Origin: Veillonella sp.
GTDB taxonomy: Bacteria; Bacillota_C; Negativicutes; Veillonellales; Veillonellaceae
DNA: 32,773 nt
Assembly (NCBI GenBank): GCA_018367495.1
Contig: JAGZGB010000011.1
Coordinates: forward strand, 1-32,773
Direction: 5' to 3'
Shown: piece after piece, positions 1 to 8,118 of the stretch
How the letters are laid out: every line of letters begins with the position of its first letter
Position numbering within the stretch: position 1 is the stretch's first letter
Position numbers and translations under genes: made by a program
The notes under the pieces: generated by a model
Told to the model about the DNA's origin: nothing
Database searches by the model: none
Seen by the model: the letters and a program-made list of their open reading frames with translations, nothing else

Positions 1-74
1 GCGTCCACCAAAGTAGTTTTACCATGGTCAACGTGGGCGATAATCGCTACATTACGAAGATTTTCGCGAATCAT
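1..74 (-). CDS. typA: TypA/BipA ribosome-associated GTPase, N-terminal fragment
   Basis: Only the first 24 codons lie in the window; the gene runs off the left edge. The reading begins MIRENLRNVAIIAHVDHGKT, which contains the G1/P-loop HVDHGKT of translational GTPases. The wording around it fits TypA/BipA better than LepA, which has AHIDHGKST. TypA is a GTPase that binds the ribosome and helps 50S assembly and growth under stress. An AAAGGGAGG ribosome site sits 5 bases before the ATG. A long hairpin terminator ends murB upstream, so typA probably has its own promoter between about 80 and 210. I am confident of the family and can say nothing of the rest of the protein. Confidence 0.85.
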   Translation of the reverse strand, partial: MIRENLRNVAIIAHVDHGKTTLVD

Positions 75-210
75 AAGATCCTCCCTTTAATTCTTTTAGT
101 ATATTCTATATCACATAGCCCTTGTGAAAATAGCTATGTAGGTATATTCCCAAAATTGGCAACAGTTAATTATAACGCAGTCTATAGAAAAAAGTCAAAA
201 ACACTATAAA

Positions 211-296
211 AAAGATTTCTTATACCTCTTGCATCCAATAGCTTGAATTAAGTCTATCAAGATTTTGAATTAGAACAAAAGGCATAAGAAATCTTT
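211..296 (-). terminator. Long-stem terminator after murB
   Basis: Read on the minus strand, AAAGATTTCTTATGCCTTTTG pairs with a matching arm at 211-231 to give about 21 paired positions, including two G-U wobbles. The loop is about 44 bases. A run of six T follows the second arm. It separates murB from typA. The loop is unusually large for a simple intrinsic terminator. Confidence 0.7.
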
Positions 297-309
297 CATT
301 ATTATTTAA

Positions 310-1239
310 TTAATCTTCACCAATTAGGCGCACTTCTGGTTCTAAATGAACACCATGTTGATCATATACACGACGTTGTACTTCACCAATTAAGTCAAGT
401 ACATCCTTTGCACTAGCACTACCGGTATTGATGACAAAGCCAGCATGCTTATGAGATACTTGTGCATCACCTACAGACAAGCCCTTTAGGCCTGTTTGTT
501 CAATTAATGTACCTGCAAAATACCCTGGTGGGCGCTTGAAAGTAGAACCTGCACTAGCAAATTCCAATGGTTGCTTAGATTCACGTTTTTCAGTAAGCTC
601 ATCCATGCGTGCCTTGATGACATCCTCGTCGCCTGGTTTGAGTGTCATAACGACTTCACCTATAACCTCATGGTTATCATGGAATACGCTATGACGATAA
701 GCGAAATCTAAATGAGATGCATCGTACTCCTTAATATTACCTTGGAAGTCTACAGCTAGTACTGAAGTAACTACATGGCTCATTTCCCCGTCATAAGCAC
801 CTGCATTCATAAATACAGCACCGCCCAAAGTTCCTGGGATGCCAATGGCAAACTCAAGACCAGATAGGCCATTTTCCCAGGCAAATTCAGAAGCATCTTT
901 TAACATATACCCAGAACCAATGCATAACACATTATCATTACAGTCCATGATTTGAGTCATATGACGAACCGATACAACGGCGCCACGAATGCCCCCGTCT
1001 TTCACCAAAATATTGGAGCCGCAACCAATCACAGTTACAGGCACCTCTAATTCATGAATGGTACGAAGCGCAAAGCTCAACTCAGCCATTGTAGTAGGTT
1101 CAATAAATAAATCAGCAGGACCACCGATTTTAAATGTCGTATGATTACAAAGTAGCTCCTGCTCTCGTACACGTGTACTTGGTAATTCTTTTAATAAGGC
1201 CGTTTTTAACGCCTCAATGTTGTGGTTGTTGTTCGCCAT
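310..1239 (-). CDS. murB: UDP-N-acetylenolpyruvoylglucosamine reductase (MurB)
   Basis: MurB is a cytoplasmic FAD enzyme. It reduces UDP-GlcNAc-enolpyruvate to UDP-MurNAc with NADPH, the second committed step of peptidoglycan precursor synthesis. The 309 residues show the FAD-binding GCGSNILV stretch (about 72-79) and GIPGTLGGAVFMNAGAY in the middle. The C-terminal domain holds the type II signature AGSTFKRP, whose Ser is the proton donor, followed by LIEQTGLKG and SHKHAGFVIN. The closing LEPEVRLIGE carries the conserved acidic residue. The ATG overlaps the end of the upstream ylbF-like gene by 26 bases, so the two are translated from one message. A strong hairpin follows the stop. The length is normal for the family. 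Confidence 0.96.
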   Translation of the reverse strand: MANNNHNIEALKTALLKELPSTRVREQELLCNHTTFKIGGPADLFIEPTTMAELSFALRTIHELEVPVTVIGCGSNILVKDGGIRGAVVSVRHMTQIMDCNDNVLCIGSGYMLKDASEFAWENGLSGLEFAIGIPGTLGGAVFMNAGAYDGEMSHVVTSVLAVDFQGNIKEYDASHLDFAYRHSVFHDNHEVIGEVVMTLKPGDEDVIKARMDELTEKRESKQPLEFASAGSTFKRPPGYFAGTLIEQTGLKGLSVGDAQVSHKHAGFVINTGSASAKDVLDLIGEVQRRVYDQHGVHLEPEVRLIGED

Positions 1240-1579
1240 GATCTAACACTTTCATCCCCTCAGTGATTGGTTCGCTAATGATTTTGTAGATATCATTAGA
1301 GATTTGGCTCCAACGCATTTGTGCTTGTAAATAAGCAGACGCTGCAGCATTTTCTTGAATTTGAGGCATCATTTCCTCTTGTTTTTTTTGTAATTCATCA
1401 GCTTCTGGTGCACCAGATAACTTTGCGTATTCCCATTGCATTTGTTGAGCCATAAATGTGCGTACCAATGCTGCTGCTACGGCATCAGCTTTCAAAGCTT
1501 CTTGAGCCTCCATTAACTCTTTGTACTCTTCGGATTCACGCATAGCGTGAGCTAAATCATGAGCTTTATCGTAGTTCAT
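1214..1579 (-). CDS. YlbF/YmcA-family protein
   Basis: This is a 121-residue, almost wholly helical, charged protein of the YlbF/YmcA (Com_YlbF) family. It starts MNYDKAHDLAHAMRESEEYK, has a central glutamine- and alanine-rich helix, and ends in a hydrophilic tail (DHGEQQPQH). In Bacillus, YlbF and YmcA with YaaT form a complex that steers RNase Y in mRNA processing; that role is transferred here by family only. I chose the ATG at 1579 over one seven codons upstream because GAGGAGG sits 5 bases before it, inside the longer reading. It overlaps murB by 26 bases, which suggests translational coupling. No cysteine cluster is seen, so the iron-sulfur function claimed for the Bacillus complex cannot be judged. 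Confidence 0.8.
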   Translation of the reverse strand: MNYDKAHDLAHAMRESEEYKELMEAQEALKADAVAAALVRTFMAQQMQWEYAKLSGAPEADELQKKQEEMMPQIQENAAASAYLQAQMRWSQISNDIYKIISEPITEGMKVLDHGEQQPQH

Positions 1580-1682
1580 AATATCCTCCTCTAACAACAC
1601 CTGTTAAGACACTACCGTTCATATAGATTAGGTAGGTTTTATAACACATATATTTACTATATCACTTTATGGTGAAAGTATT

Positions 1683-2168
1683 TTATTTAGGTTGAATCCA
1701 ATTGCCTTCGGCTTTAAGATCTGGATAATCAAGTTGACGCATAGCTTCATACGCGATGATAGCTACCGCATTAGATAAGTTTAAAGAACGCGCTTCATCT
1801 ACCATTGGTATGCGAATACATGTTTCTTCAACACCTTCTAATAAGCTTTCAGGCAAGCCTCTTGATTCAGGGCCAAATACGAGCATATCCCCGATTTCAT
1901 ACTTTACCTCGGAATGGGTATGCTTTGACTTTGTAGTAGCGTAGAAATATCTGCGATCAGGATATTTCTCATACAATTCTTGAATATTTTCATGTACCTG
2001 TACATCTACCAAATGCCAATAGTCTAGACCAGCTCGTTTCACGTGCTTATCATCGATAGAAAAACCAAGTGGTTTGATAAGATGTAGGGTCATGTGATTC
2101 GCTGCGCATAAACGCGCTATATTTCCTGTATTGCCAGGGATTTCTGGCTCATAAAGTACTATTTCCAT
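1683..2168 (-). CDS. trmL: tRNA (cytidine/uridine-34 2'-O)-methyltransferase TrmL
   Basis: A SPOUT-fold methyltransferase of 161 residues, the usual TrmL size. It methylates the ribose of the wobble base 34 in certain tRNA-Leu species using S-adenosylmethionine. The start MEIVLYEPEIPGNTGNIARL holds the NTGNIAR motif. GPESRGLP and IPMVDEARSLNLSNAVAI form the deep-trefoil-knot AdoMet site and dimer face. It starts 28 bases after the moaC stop with GGGGAAC as ribosome site, so it is likely co-transcribed with moaC. No clear terminator is visible between it and the ylbF-like gene, though the 103-base gap may hold a promoter. Confidence 0.93.
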   Translation of the reverse strand: MEIVLYEPEIPGNTGNIARLCAANHMTLHLIKPLGFSIDDKHVKRAGLDYWHLVDVQVHENIQELYEKYPDRRYFYATTKSKHTHSEVKYEIGDMLVFGPESRGLPESLLEGVEETCIRIPMVDEARSLNLSNAVAIIAYEAMRQLDYPDLKAEGNWIQPK

Positions 2169-2196
2169 TTTTGTTCCCCTATTCTTTATATCTATA

Positions 2197-2709
2197 TTAT
2201 TCTACAAAGGAACGCACAAAATGTCCACTTTTACCGCCTTCTTTTTCTACGAGGTATGTAGGGCCCATAATCATGCCTTTATCAATGGCCTTACACATAT
2301 CATATACGGTGAGTAGGCCTACTTGAACTGCTGTAAGAGCCTCCATTTCAACGCCCGTTTTTCCAGTAGTTTTAACGATAGCACGCACCTTAACGGCCTT
2401 GTTATGATTTTCATCGGTGCAAGCGAGGCTTTCACCATCTATTAAAGAGCAGTGAACCTCAACCTTTGTGAGCGCTAATGGATGACAAAGAGGAATGAGA
2501 TTACTCGTTTGCTTAGCCCCCATAATAGCTGCTAATTGAGCTACACTAAGGACATCCCCCTTTTTCATTGTCCCTGCAGTAATGCGATCATAAATAGCAT
2601 CATTAATGGCTATAAAACCTTCCGCAACGGCCGTACGAGATGTAATATCCTTATCGGATACATCTACCATCCACGCATTACCGTCTTGATCAAAATGTGT
2701 TAAATCCAT
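2197..2709 (-). CDS. moaC: Cyclic pyranopterin monophosphate synthase MoaC
   Basis: MoaC converts the 3',8-cyclo-GTP made by MoaA into cyclic pyranopterin monophosphate in molybdopterin synthesis. The 170-residue sequence has the family blocks: [18 protein letters not shown] near the start, [15 protein letters not shown] in the middle, and [25 protein letters not shown] carrying the conserved Glu, Asp and Lys of the active site. AAGGA lies six bases before the ATG. No other molybdenum cofactor gene is in the window, so moaC is separated from its pathway here. trmL follows closely and is probably on the same message. Confidence 0.96.
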   Translation of the reverse strand: MDLTHFDQDGNAWMVDVSDKDITSRTAVAEGFIAINDAIYDRITAGTMKKGDVLSVAQLAAIMGAKQTSNLIPLCHPLALTKVEVHCSLIDGESLACTDENHNKAVKVRAIVKTTGKTGVEMEALTAVQVGLLTVYDMCKAIDKGMIMGPTYLVEKEGGKSGHFVRSFVE

Positions 2710-2817
2710 ACTATATCCTTACTAATTCTGCATAAATTATCATCAATAGTTTTATTTTCATTTATTATATTATACAATAGATTTAAGATTTATATGTATA
2801 AGGAAGGAAGTGTTCCT

Positions 2818-3495
2818 ATGAAAACAAAACTAACTTATTTCGGCCACGCTTGCTTTATGCTCACACGTGGTGATGTGTCCATGATTTTCGACCCATTCTT
2901 AACAGGTAATACATGGGATACCGCCAAAAAAGAAGATATCAAATGCCAATATATCTTTGTCAGCCATGGTCACGATGACCACTATGGTGATACAGATTTC
3001 ATCGCTAAGGCAAATGATGCACTCGTTATCTCTACTGCAGAGGTAGCTGGTAAAGCAGCGGCTGCTGGCTGTCGTACGCATGCCATGCATTTAGGCGGTA
3101 AATTTGACTTTGAATTCGGTTCTGTTCGCATAGTTCCAGCCTTCCACGGTGCTGGCGTACCAGGTGGCCATGCAGCAGGTTGTATCGTCGACTTTTACGG
3201 TGATATCGTATACTTTGCTGGCGATACAGCGCTCTTTGGCGATATGAAATTATTGAACCGCTTTAGCGATATAGACTACGCTTTACTTCCTATCGGTGAT
3301 AATTACACAATGGGTGTTGAAGATGCTGCGCTTGCTGCTTCCTATGTAAAAGCTCGTATCTCCATTCCAATTCACTATAAAACATGGCCTGTTATCGACC
3401 GTGAACCAGGCGTATTCACAAGCCTAGTTGAAGGTAAATATAACCAAACGGCGCTAATCATCGATCCAGGTTCTTCTATCGAACTTAATAGCTAA
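2818..3495 (+). CDS. Metal-dependent hydrolase, UPF0173 metallo-beta-lactamase fold
   Basis: A 225-residue cytoplasmic protein with the metallo-beta-lactamase fold and the YtkL/UPF0173 layout. It opens MKTKLTYFGHACF and has the zinc motif SHGHDDHYGD (His50, His52, Asp54, His55). Further metal ligands appear in AFHGAG, in the Asp of FAGDTALFGD, and in the late IHYKTWP. The substrate of this family is not known; it is related to UlaG-type lactonases, which I would not infer here. I chose the ATG at 2818, with AAGGAAGG before it, over one eight codons upstream. The gene is divergent from moaC and ends in its own terminator. Confidence 0.88.
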   Translation: MKTKLTYFGHACFMLTRGDVSMIFDPFLTGNTWDTAKKEDIKCQYIFVSHGHDDHYGDTDFIAKANDALVISTAEVAGKAAAAGCRTHAMHLGGKFDFEFGSVRIVPAFHGAGVPGGHAAGCIVDFYGDIVYFAGDTALFGDMKLLNRFSDIDYALLPIGDNYTMGVEDAALAASYVKARISIPIHYKTWPVIDREPGVFTSLVEGKYNQTALIIDPGSSIELNS

Positions 3496-3520
3496 TATAA
3501 TAGAATATTGATGGCATAGA

Positions 3521-3553
3521 AATGACGCAATTCTAAGGAATTGCGTCATTTTT
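3521..3553 (+). terminator. Terminator after the UPF0173 hydrolase
   Basis: AATGACGCAATT (3521-3532) pairs perfectly with AATTGCGTCATT (3539-3550) around a 6-base loop, followed by a run of T. It lies between two convergent genes; the T run is much better for the plus strand. Confidence 0.85.
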
Positions 3554-3620
3554 ATATGCTTTTATAAACGCTTCTCTAGTTTAAACCAAAATATATCAGT
3601 GCTCACATTTATAAAGCAGC

Positions 3621-5264
3621 CTAAACCTCTTGGTTAGCCATAGAAAAGCCACTACGACTAGACATACGCACAAACTCATCAATATCTTGTGTTTCATCTA
3701 CGCCTACATAACCGAGTTCACGCACCAGACCATAGGAATTATGTAAGGATAACTGAGGATTTTCACCAGTGAGCACCCATAATACCTTATATCCCTTAGG
3801 TGCTTCTCGTAATCGTTCCTCTCCTTTACCATCTGTAAAATACACCATCAAATCTACACGATTTTGATTTGCTAAGGAGAATACAGGAGAAAAAGCTGTC
3901 GCCCCTCTCACATCAAGGCGAGGTTTTACATCTTTTACAGATTCCATCATATAGGTACGACGTACCTCATTATCACACTCTACAACAGTAATACGATGAT
4001 TATAGGCATGTACAATTTGTAGTACTTGCTCTAATGCGTTTGTAAACTCCGCATCGGTGATACTACCACTCATATCAAGAGCGACCCATACATTTGCCTT
4101 ATGTTGACGCAAGGTACCAGACAACTCCAATCGCTCAGGTTGACGACGATTACGACGCATCGTCGTTTTTTTGTACCCACTGGCGACCTTCCCCATTAAT
4201 TTTTTAAGGTAAAAATACCACGGCAATGCACGACGTGTTTTTTGGAAGGTATCGATGAGGCTTTTCACATACCCTTCCATATCACCTTTTGAGGCTTCGT
4301 TGATATAGCGCTCCGTAATTTGGTCCATCGTATCCGTATCAATGGAATCAGATTCATCCCAAATATCATGGCTAGTTTGAGGGTCAAACTCCATAGCTAC
4401 CACCGTATCGGAATTATCTACTGGTACAAAGAGTTCAGGCTTTTCCTTCATCGCCTTATCGATGGCCTTGGCGTAATACTCAATGGTACGGAATCGTTTG
4501 AGCATCAATCCAAAACGCTCATTTACATTGGCTACAGTAACCGCATCACGATCAACATGTTCTAGGTAGTCATTTACTACCATATCCATCGCCATGTGGA
4601 CCGCTATTCTATTAAAGCTTTGACTCAATGTTTTTACGCGCATCAAATGGGCAGAAATGATATGAAGAATTTCACGCTTAATACCATCCTTCATCACATC
4701 TGGTGGTTGGCGTAATAAGATAAATGGATTTACATATAATACATAGCCACCTTGCTTTAAATTAATACCAAAGGCACTAGTCATATCAAAACGAATACGA
4801 TGAGCCATTTGTAAATAGAAATAACCAAAAAATTGGTCCTCTTCTAGCAACAAACTATTTACATCATGTAGAATATTCCACAGCCGTTGCTCATAAGCAG
4901 GTGTCATCACAGCTTGTTGCATCACCGCAAAATCGGTACCTTCAATTTGCATCTCATCTAAGGCACGCCCTATGGTCCCTATATGGCTGTCTGACATATT
5001 GTGATTCATCATATCTGCCGCTATGCGTTCTGGTTCCATGCTATGATGTTGTGCTTCATAACTATCTACATAGGCTTCATAAGTAGCATAGATGTGCGTA
5101 TACAAGGCCTCTGCTTCACGATGAATACGCTCCCGTTTTGCATGCCAACGATCGAGAGCCTCGATAGCCTTCTCATCATAGGTACCTGTTTTCTCCCACC
5201 CGTCTATATGAGTGAGTAAATCAGAGGCGTCACGAATATCATCTTTATCTAAATTTCGTTGCAT
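3621..5264 (-). CDS. VWA-like protein with degenerate DUF2201-type metallopeptidase region
   Basis: This 547-residue protein resembles the two-domain DUF2201 family: an N-terminal metallopeptidase-like region and a C-terminal von Willebrand A domain. No signal peptide or membrane segment is seen, so it is probably cytoplasmic. Near residue 198 the helix reads REILHIISAH where relatives usually carry an HExxH-type site, so the first zinc ligand appears to be Arg. The VWA domain near residue 400 starts WVALDMSGSI, a good MIDAS motif (DxSGS), and later has the YFTDGKGE strand. The partner MoxR ATPase lies 135 bases upstream. I chose the second of two adjacent ATGs because AAAGGAGGT is then spaced 7 bases away. 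MoxR-VWA pairs often assemble or insert metals in other proteins; the target here is unknown. Confidence 0.75.
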   Translation of the reverse strand: MQRNLDKDDIRDASDLLTHIDGWEKTGTYDEKAIEALDRWHAKRERIHREAEALYTHIYATYEAYVDSYEAQHHSMEPERIAADMMNHNMSDSHIGTIGRALDEMQIEGTDFAVMQQAVMTPAYEQRLWNILHDVNSLLLEEDQFFGYFYLQMAHRIRFDMTSAFGINLKQGGYVLYVNPFILLRQPPDVMKDGIKREILHIISAHLMRVKTLSQSFNRIAVHMAMDMVVNDYLEHVDRDAVTVANVNERFGLMLKRFRTIEYYAKAIDKAMKEKPELFVPVDNSDTVVAMEFDPQTSHDIWDESDSIDTDTMDQITERYINEASKGDMEGYVKSLIDTFQKTRRALPWYFYLKKLMGKVASGYKKTTMRRNRRQPERLELSGTLRQHKANVWVALDMSGSITDAEFTNALEQVLQIVHAYNHRITVVECDNEVRRTYMMESVKDVKPRLDVRGATAFSPVFSLANQNRVDLMVYFTDGKGEERLREAPKGYKVLWVLTGENPQLSLHNSYGLVRELGYVGVDETQDIDEFVRMSSRSGFSMANQEV

Positions 5265-5399
5265 CATTCCACCTCCTTTTTCGTTTAACATCAGATTTTA
5301 TGTATATCATGTTTTATATATTGGTTATTGTATCCCCAATCATTCGCTAAATTTCTTTATCCATATAGACAGCTTCATTTAGTTAACTATGGTGCAGAA

Positions 5400-6500
5400 C
5401 TATTTTTGTGCTTCAAAGAAGGTATCGATGAACAAGTCATCTTCAATCGCATAGGCGTATACCCGCTCATAAGTGTTTCGTAAATCTTTCATAACTGCTA
5501 CGCGTAGATCACCTGGATACAATGTAAGGAATTCAATGAAGTGATGAACTTCTTCGGCATTGCTATTGCGGTTTAAACGATGCAACATATTTTTAGCCGC
5601 TACATATAGACGTGTTGGACTTTCACGTTTAACCTGTTCAGCCATAGACATAATAGCACCTGGCTTTTGAACCGCCGCCAATACATCATCAAAGGTAATA
5701 AGTGGTTCTTGGTCTGACTCGATAAAGTTTACAAATGCCTCGGCAATGAGTTTACCTACGTTACCGCGGATAACATTCATAAATACATCGCGACTATAGG
5801 CTGAACCTTCTTGGTTTTTATAAATCGTATACAGACCAGATACGCGTTCAAAGGAGCGTGGTGTAGCATCAATATCATCTTCATGTCGTTGATTTAAATA
5901 CTCTGGATAGGAAGAAATGAATTCGATAACTTTTTCCTCAATACCAGCACCTATCGCCCAGTCAATCCATTGCATATAATCAGTATTCATATAAAGCCAT
6001 ACAAAACGGTTTTGTTGTGCCGGGTCCATGTCGATAGTTTGGTAGTCAAAAGAATCCTCAGGGTTCATAGCAGCGATGATACGCACTTGATCACTTAAAG
6101 AGAAGCCATTGATTTCACGATTCAAGATAAGATTCATTAACTCCTGTTGTACTGCATGTTCAGCACGGTTAATTTCGTCGATAAACAGTAATACTTGACG
6201 ACCTTTATCCACAGCTTGAGCCACATGTTCCAACGTATGATGTACAGCATATACTGTAGTCTTTACAGAATGTGTGTTACCACGACCATCTGTATGTGTT
6301 ACAGATTCTACAGTTGGTAAACCACCAATTTCACCTTCTTTTAAGAGATTTCCATCAATGGTTACCAATTCCCAGTCATGCACAGTAGCTACGCGTGCCG
6401 CAAGAGATGTTTTACCAATGCCCGTCTCACCAACGAGCAAAGGTACTTGATTAGCAGCAAGCACTAATTCTACACTTGCCATAGTATCTATAAAGTTCAT
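5400..6500 (-). CDS. MoxR-type AAA+ ATPase
   Basis: A 366-residue AAA+ ATPase. The Walker A is GETGIGKT (24-31), the Walker B is LLFIDEIN (Asp108, Glu109), and sensor 1 is IIAAMNPED. A C-terminal helical part follows. DATPRSFERV is the arginine-finger/sensor 2 region expected in MoxR and dynein-related subfamilies. Such ATPases act as chaperones with VWA proteins. It sits between the repeat protein, 13 bases upstream, and the VWA protein downstream. GGAGA precedes the ATG. The 135-base gap to the VWA gene is A+T rich and could hold an internal promoter, but I see no convincing pair of boxes. Family assignment is firm; substrate is unknown. Confidence 0.88.
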   Translation of the reverse strand: MNFIDTMASVELVLAANQVPLLVGETGIGKTSLAARVATVHDWELVTIDGNLLKEGEIGGLPTVESVTHTDGRGNTHSVKTTVYAVHHTLEHVAQAVDKGRQVLLFIDEINRAEHAVQQELMNLILNREINGFSLSDQVRIIAAMNPEDSFDYQTIDMDPAQQNRFVWLYMNTDYMQWIDWAIGAGIEEKVIEFISSYPEYLNQRHEDDIDATPRSFERVSGLYTIYKNQEGSAYSRDVFMNVIRGNVGKLIAEAFVNFIESDQEPLITFDDVLAAVQKPGAIMSMAEQVKRESPTRLYVAAKNMLHRLNRNSNAEEVHHFIEFLTLYPGDLRVAVMKDLRNTYERVYAYAIEDDLFIDTFFEAQK

Positions 6501-6513
6501 TGTGTCTCCATTT

Positions 6514-7320
6514 CTAATACTTCAAATATTCACTGACTGCAATTTTCTTAACAGCCCTAGTTCCATAAGCGTCTATAAGTGACAATAAGTCGATAGGCCA
6601 TTTAGATTGGCGACCACCGATAGCTTGGTTGTTAATCAATTCACGAATATAGTCTTCATCAGCTGTATCACTAGAGATGGCACTAATAATGATCGATTTA
6701 ATTTCGTCCACAGTGACACCTAAATTATTTGGTATATACCCTAGTGTGGCAGCACTTACACCAAATAGGTGCAATGCCAAGTCCTTTGTAAGCTTTGTAA
6801 TTTGTCGCATCGCTTGTGAATCTTGTTTAACTGCTGCTTCTAATACGGCTACGCTAGGCTCATCAATATAACGTAATGCCAAATAATTCTCTTTAACCGC
6901 TTGCAATTGTACGGCTTCACTAGGCTCCTTAATATATTGCAAAGCATCGTAGTTGGACTTTACAGCTTCTAACTGCAGTATTTCAGATGGATTTGCAATA
7001 TAGCGAATAGCCCACCCAGATTGATCGAGTGCACATTGAACAACTGCCTCAGATGGGGTATCGATATATTCTAAAACAGCCCAATCTTTTTCCACCAAGG
7101 CCTGTAATAGTTCTTCTGTAGGATGTTCCACGAATTGTATGGCTCGTGGTGATTGTGAAAGCGCTGTTTCAATAACCTTTTCGGTAGGTTCTTTAATGTA
7201 TTGCAACAACATGCCATTTTGAGCTACGCAGGTAAGTTGCATTGCTTCTGTAGGGTTTGGAATATTCCGAATTCCATGGGGGTTATTGGTCAGCGCCGTT
7301 ATGTATTGTTCTTCTGTCAT
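6514..7320 (-). CDS. DUF4116-like tandem repeat protein
   Basis: A 268-residue cytoplasmic protein built mostly of 22-23-residue repeats. From about residue 20 to 180 I count seven units, each beginning near P(S/T)E and ending in a hydrophobic pattern such as ALQYIKE, ALRYIDE or AIRYIAN. An eighth unit is weaker. The pattern matches the DUF4116 type of helical repeat, which is thought to be a protein-binding scaffold. The C-terminal 70 residues do not repeat. I chose the ATG at 7320, with AAGG five bases before it; an ATG at 7332 has a poorer site. It is the first gene of the cassette with the MoxR ATPase and VWA protein, so an adaptor or substrate role is a fair guess and no more. Confidence 0.65.
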   Translation of the reverse strand: MTEEQYITALTNNPHGIRNIPNPTEAMQLTCVAQNGMLLQYIKEPTEKVIETALSQSPRAIQFVEHPTEELLQALVEKDWAVLEYIDTPSEAVVQCALDQSGWAIRYIANPSEILQLEAVKSNYDALQYIKEPSEAVQLQAVKENYLALRYIDEPSVAVLEAAVKQDSQAMRQITKLTKDLALHLFGVSAATLGYIPNNLGVTVDEIKSIIISAISSDTADEDYIRELINNQAIGGRQSKWPIDLLSLIDAYGTRAVKKIAVSEYLKY

Positions 7321-7340
7321 ACTAACCTTCATTTCTATCT

Positions 7341-7367
7341 AAAAAGGCCATACGAATACGTATGGCC
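7341..7367 (-). terminator. Terminator after ktrA, just before the repeat-protein gene
   Basis: GGCCATACG (7346-7354) pairs perfectly with CGTATGGCC (7359-7367) around AATA. On the minus strand five T follow. It ends the pfkB-ktrB-ktrA message only about 20 bases before the next start codon, so it may also lie in the leader of the downstream cassette. Confidence 0.85.
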
Positions 7368-7433
7368 TATACTGAATTCTATTTTTATTGTATCATATTT
7401 TTTCGATATAATTATATCTCTTTCGTATACTTA

Positions 7434-8084
7434 CTACACCGTTAATGCATCTAAATCAGAATTATTCCCAATTACTAATAATTTATCTGCTGCTGAAAGT
7501 ACAGTAGATGGATTTGGTGGTACCTCTAATTCATCTCCTCGTCTTATACCAACTGCATTAAGATTATAAGCCTCACGTAAATTAGAATCCTTTAAGCATG
7601 TACCAACCATAAATGTTGGCATATCTACCTCGATGAGGCTTATATTTTTAGACAACTGTAAATAATCCATCACATGATCTCGTGTTAATGATTGTGCCAA
7701 TCGTTGTGCTACATCATATTCTGGATAGATAACCATATCTACGCCCATCCTCTTAAGCATCTTACCTTGAAGAGCATTTTCAGCTTTGGAAACCACATGA
7801 GGCATATTCATTTCTTTTAACAACATAGATGTCATAAGATTGGCCTGAATATTGTCACCGATGGCAACGATAACAATATCAAATTGGCTCAAAGCCAATG
7901 CTTTAATTGCCTCTTCATCAGTTGTGTCAGCCACAATTGCATGTGTCACATAAGGAGAAACCTTTTGCACAATTTCTGGATTAATATCTACGCCTAATAC
8001 TTCATGATTCATAGATGCCAACATCTTTGCGATGGTCGTACCAAATTGACCAAGACCAATAACGGCAATTGTTTTATATTTCAT
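7434..8084 (-). CDS. ktrA: Potassium uptake regulatory subunit KtrA/TrkA (RCK domain)
   Basis: A 216-residue cytoplasmic RCK protein. The N-terminal Rossmann domain starts IAVIGLGQFGTTIAKML with the GxGxxG dinucleotide motif and an acidic residue at the end of strand 2 (GVDIN). IVADTTDEE and VIVAIGDNIQANL follow. The last 80 residues form a TrkA-C domain (GTCLKDSNLREAYNLNAVGI). These rings bind nucleotides and gate the membrane subunit, which is the gene directly upstream with 34 bases between. AGGAG is 7 bases before the ATG. The single RCK domain and pairing fit KtrAB rather than the two-domain enteric TrkA. Confidence 0.93.
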   Translation of the reverse strand: MKYKTIAVIGLGQFGTTIAKMLASMNHEVLGVDINPEIVQKVSPYVTHAIVADTTDEEAIKALALSQFDIVIVAIGDNIQANLMTSMLLKEMNMPHVVSKAENALQGKMLKRMGVDMVIYPEYDVAQRLAQSLTRDHVMDYLQLSKNISLIEVDMPTFMVGTCLKDSNLREAYNLNAVGIRRGDELEVPPNPSTVLSAADKLLVIGNNSDLDALTV

Positions 8085-8118
8085 ACTAAATCTCCTGATA
8101 TGCTAAGCATTTCATCAA

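Noticed and set aside
2794..2817. Longer N terminus for the UPF0173 hydrolase
   Set aside because: The extension contains the ribosome site of the downstream ATG, and the family starts near MKTKLTYFG.
3521..3553. Bidirectional terminator that also ends the VWA gene
   Set aside because: The minus-strand side has only three T after the stem, so this role is doubtful.
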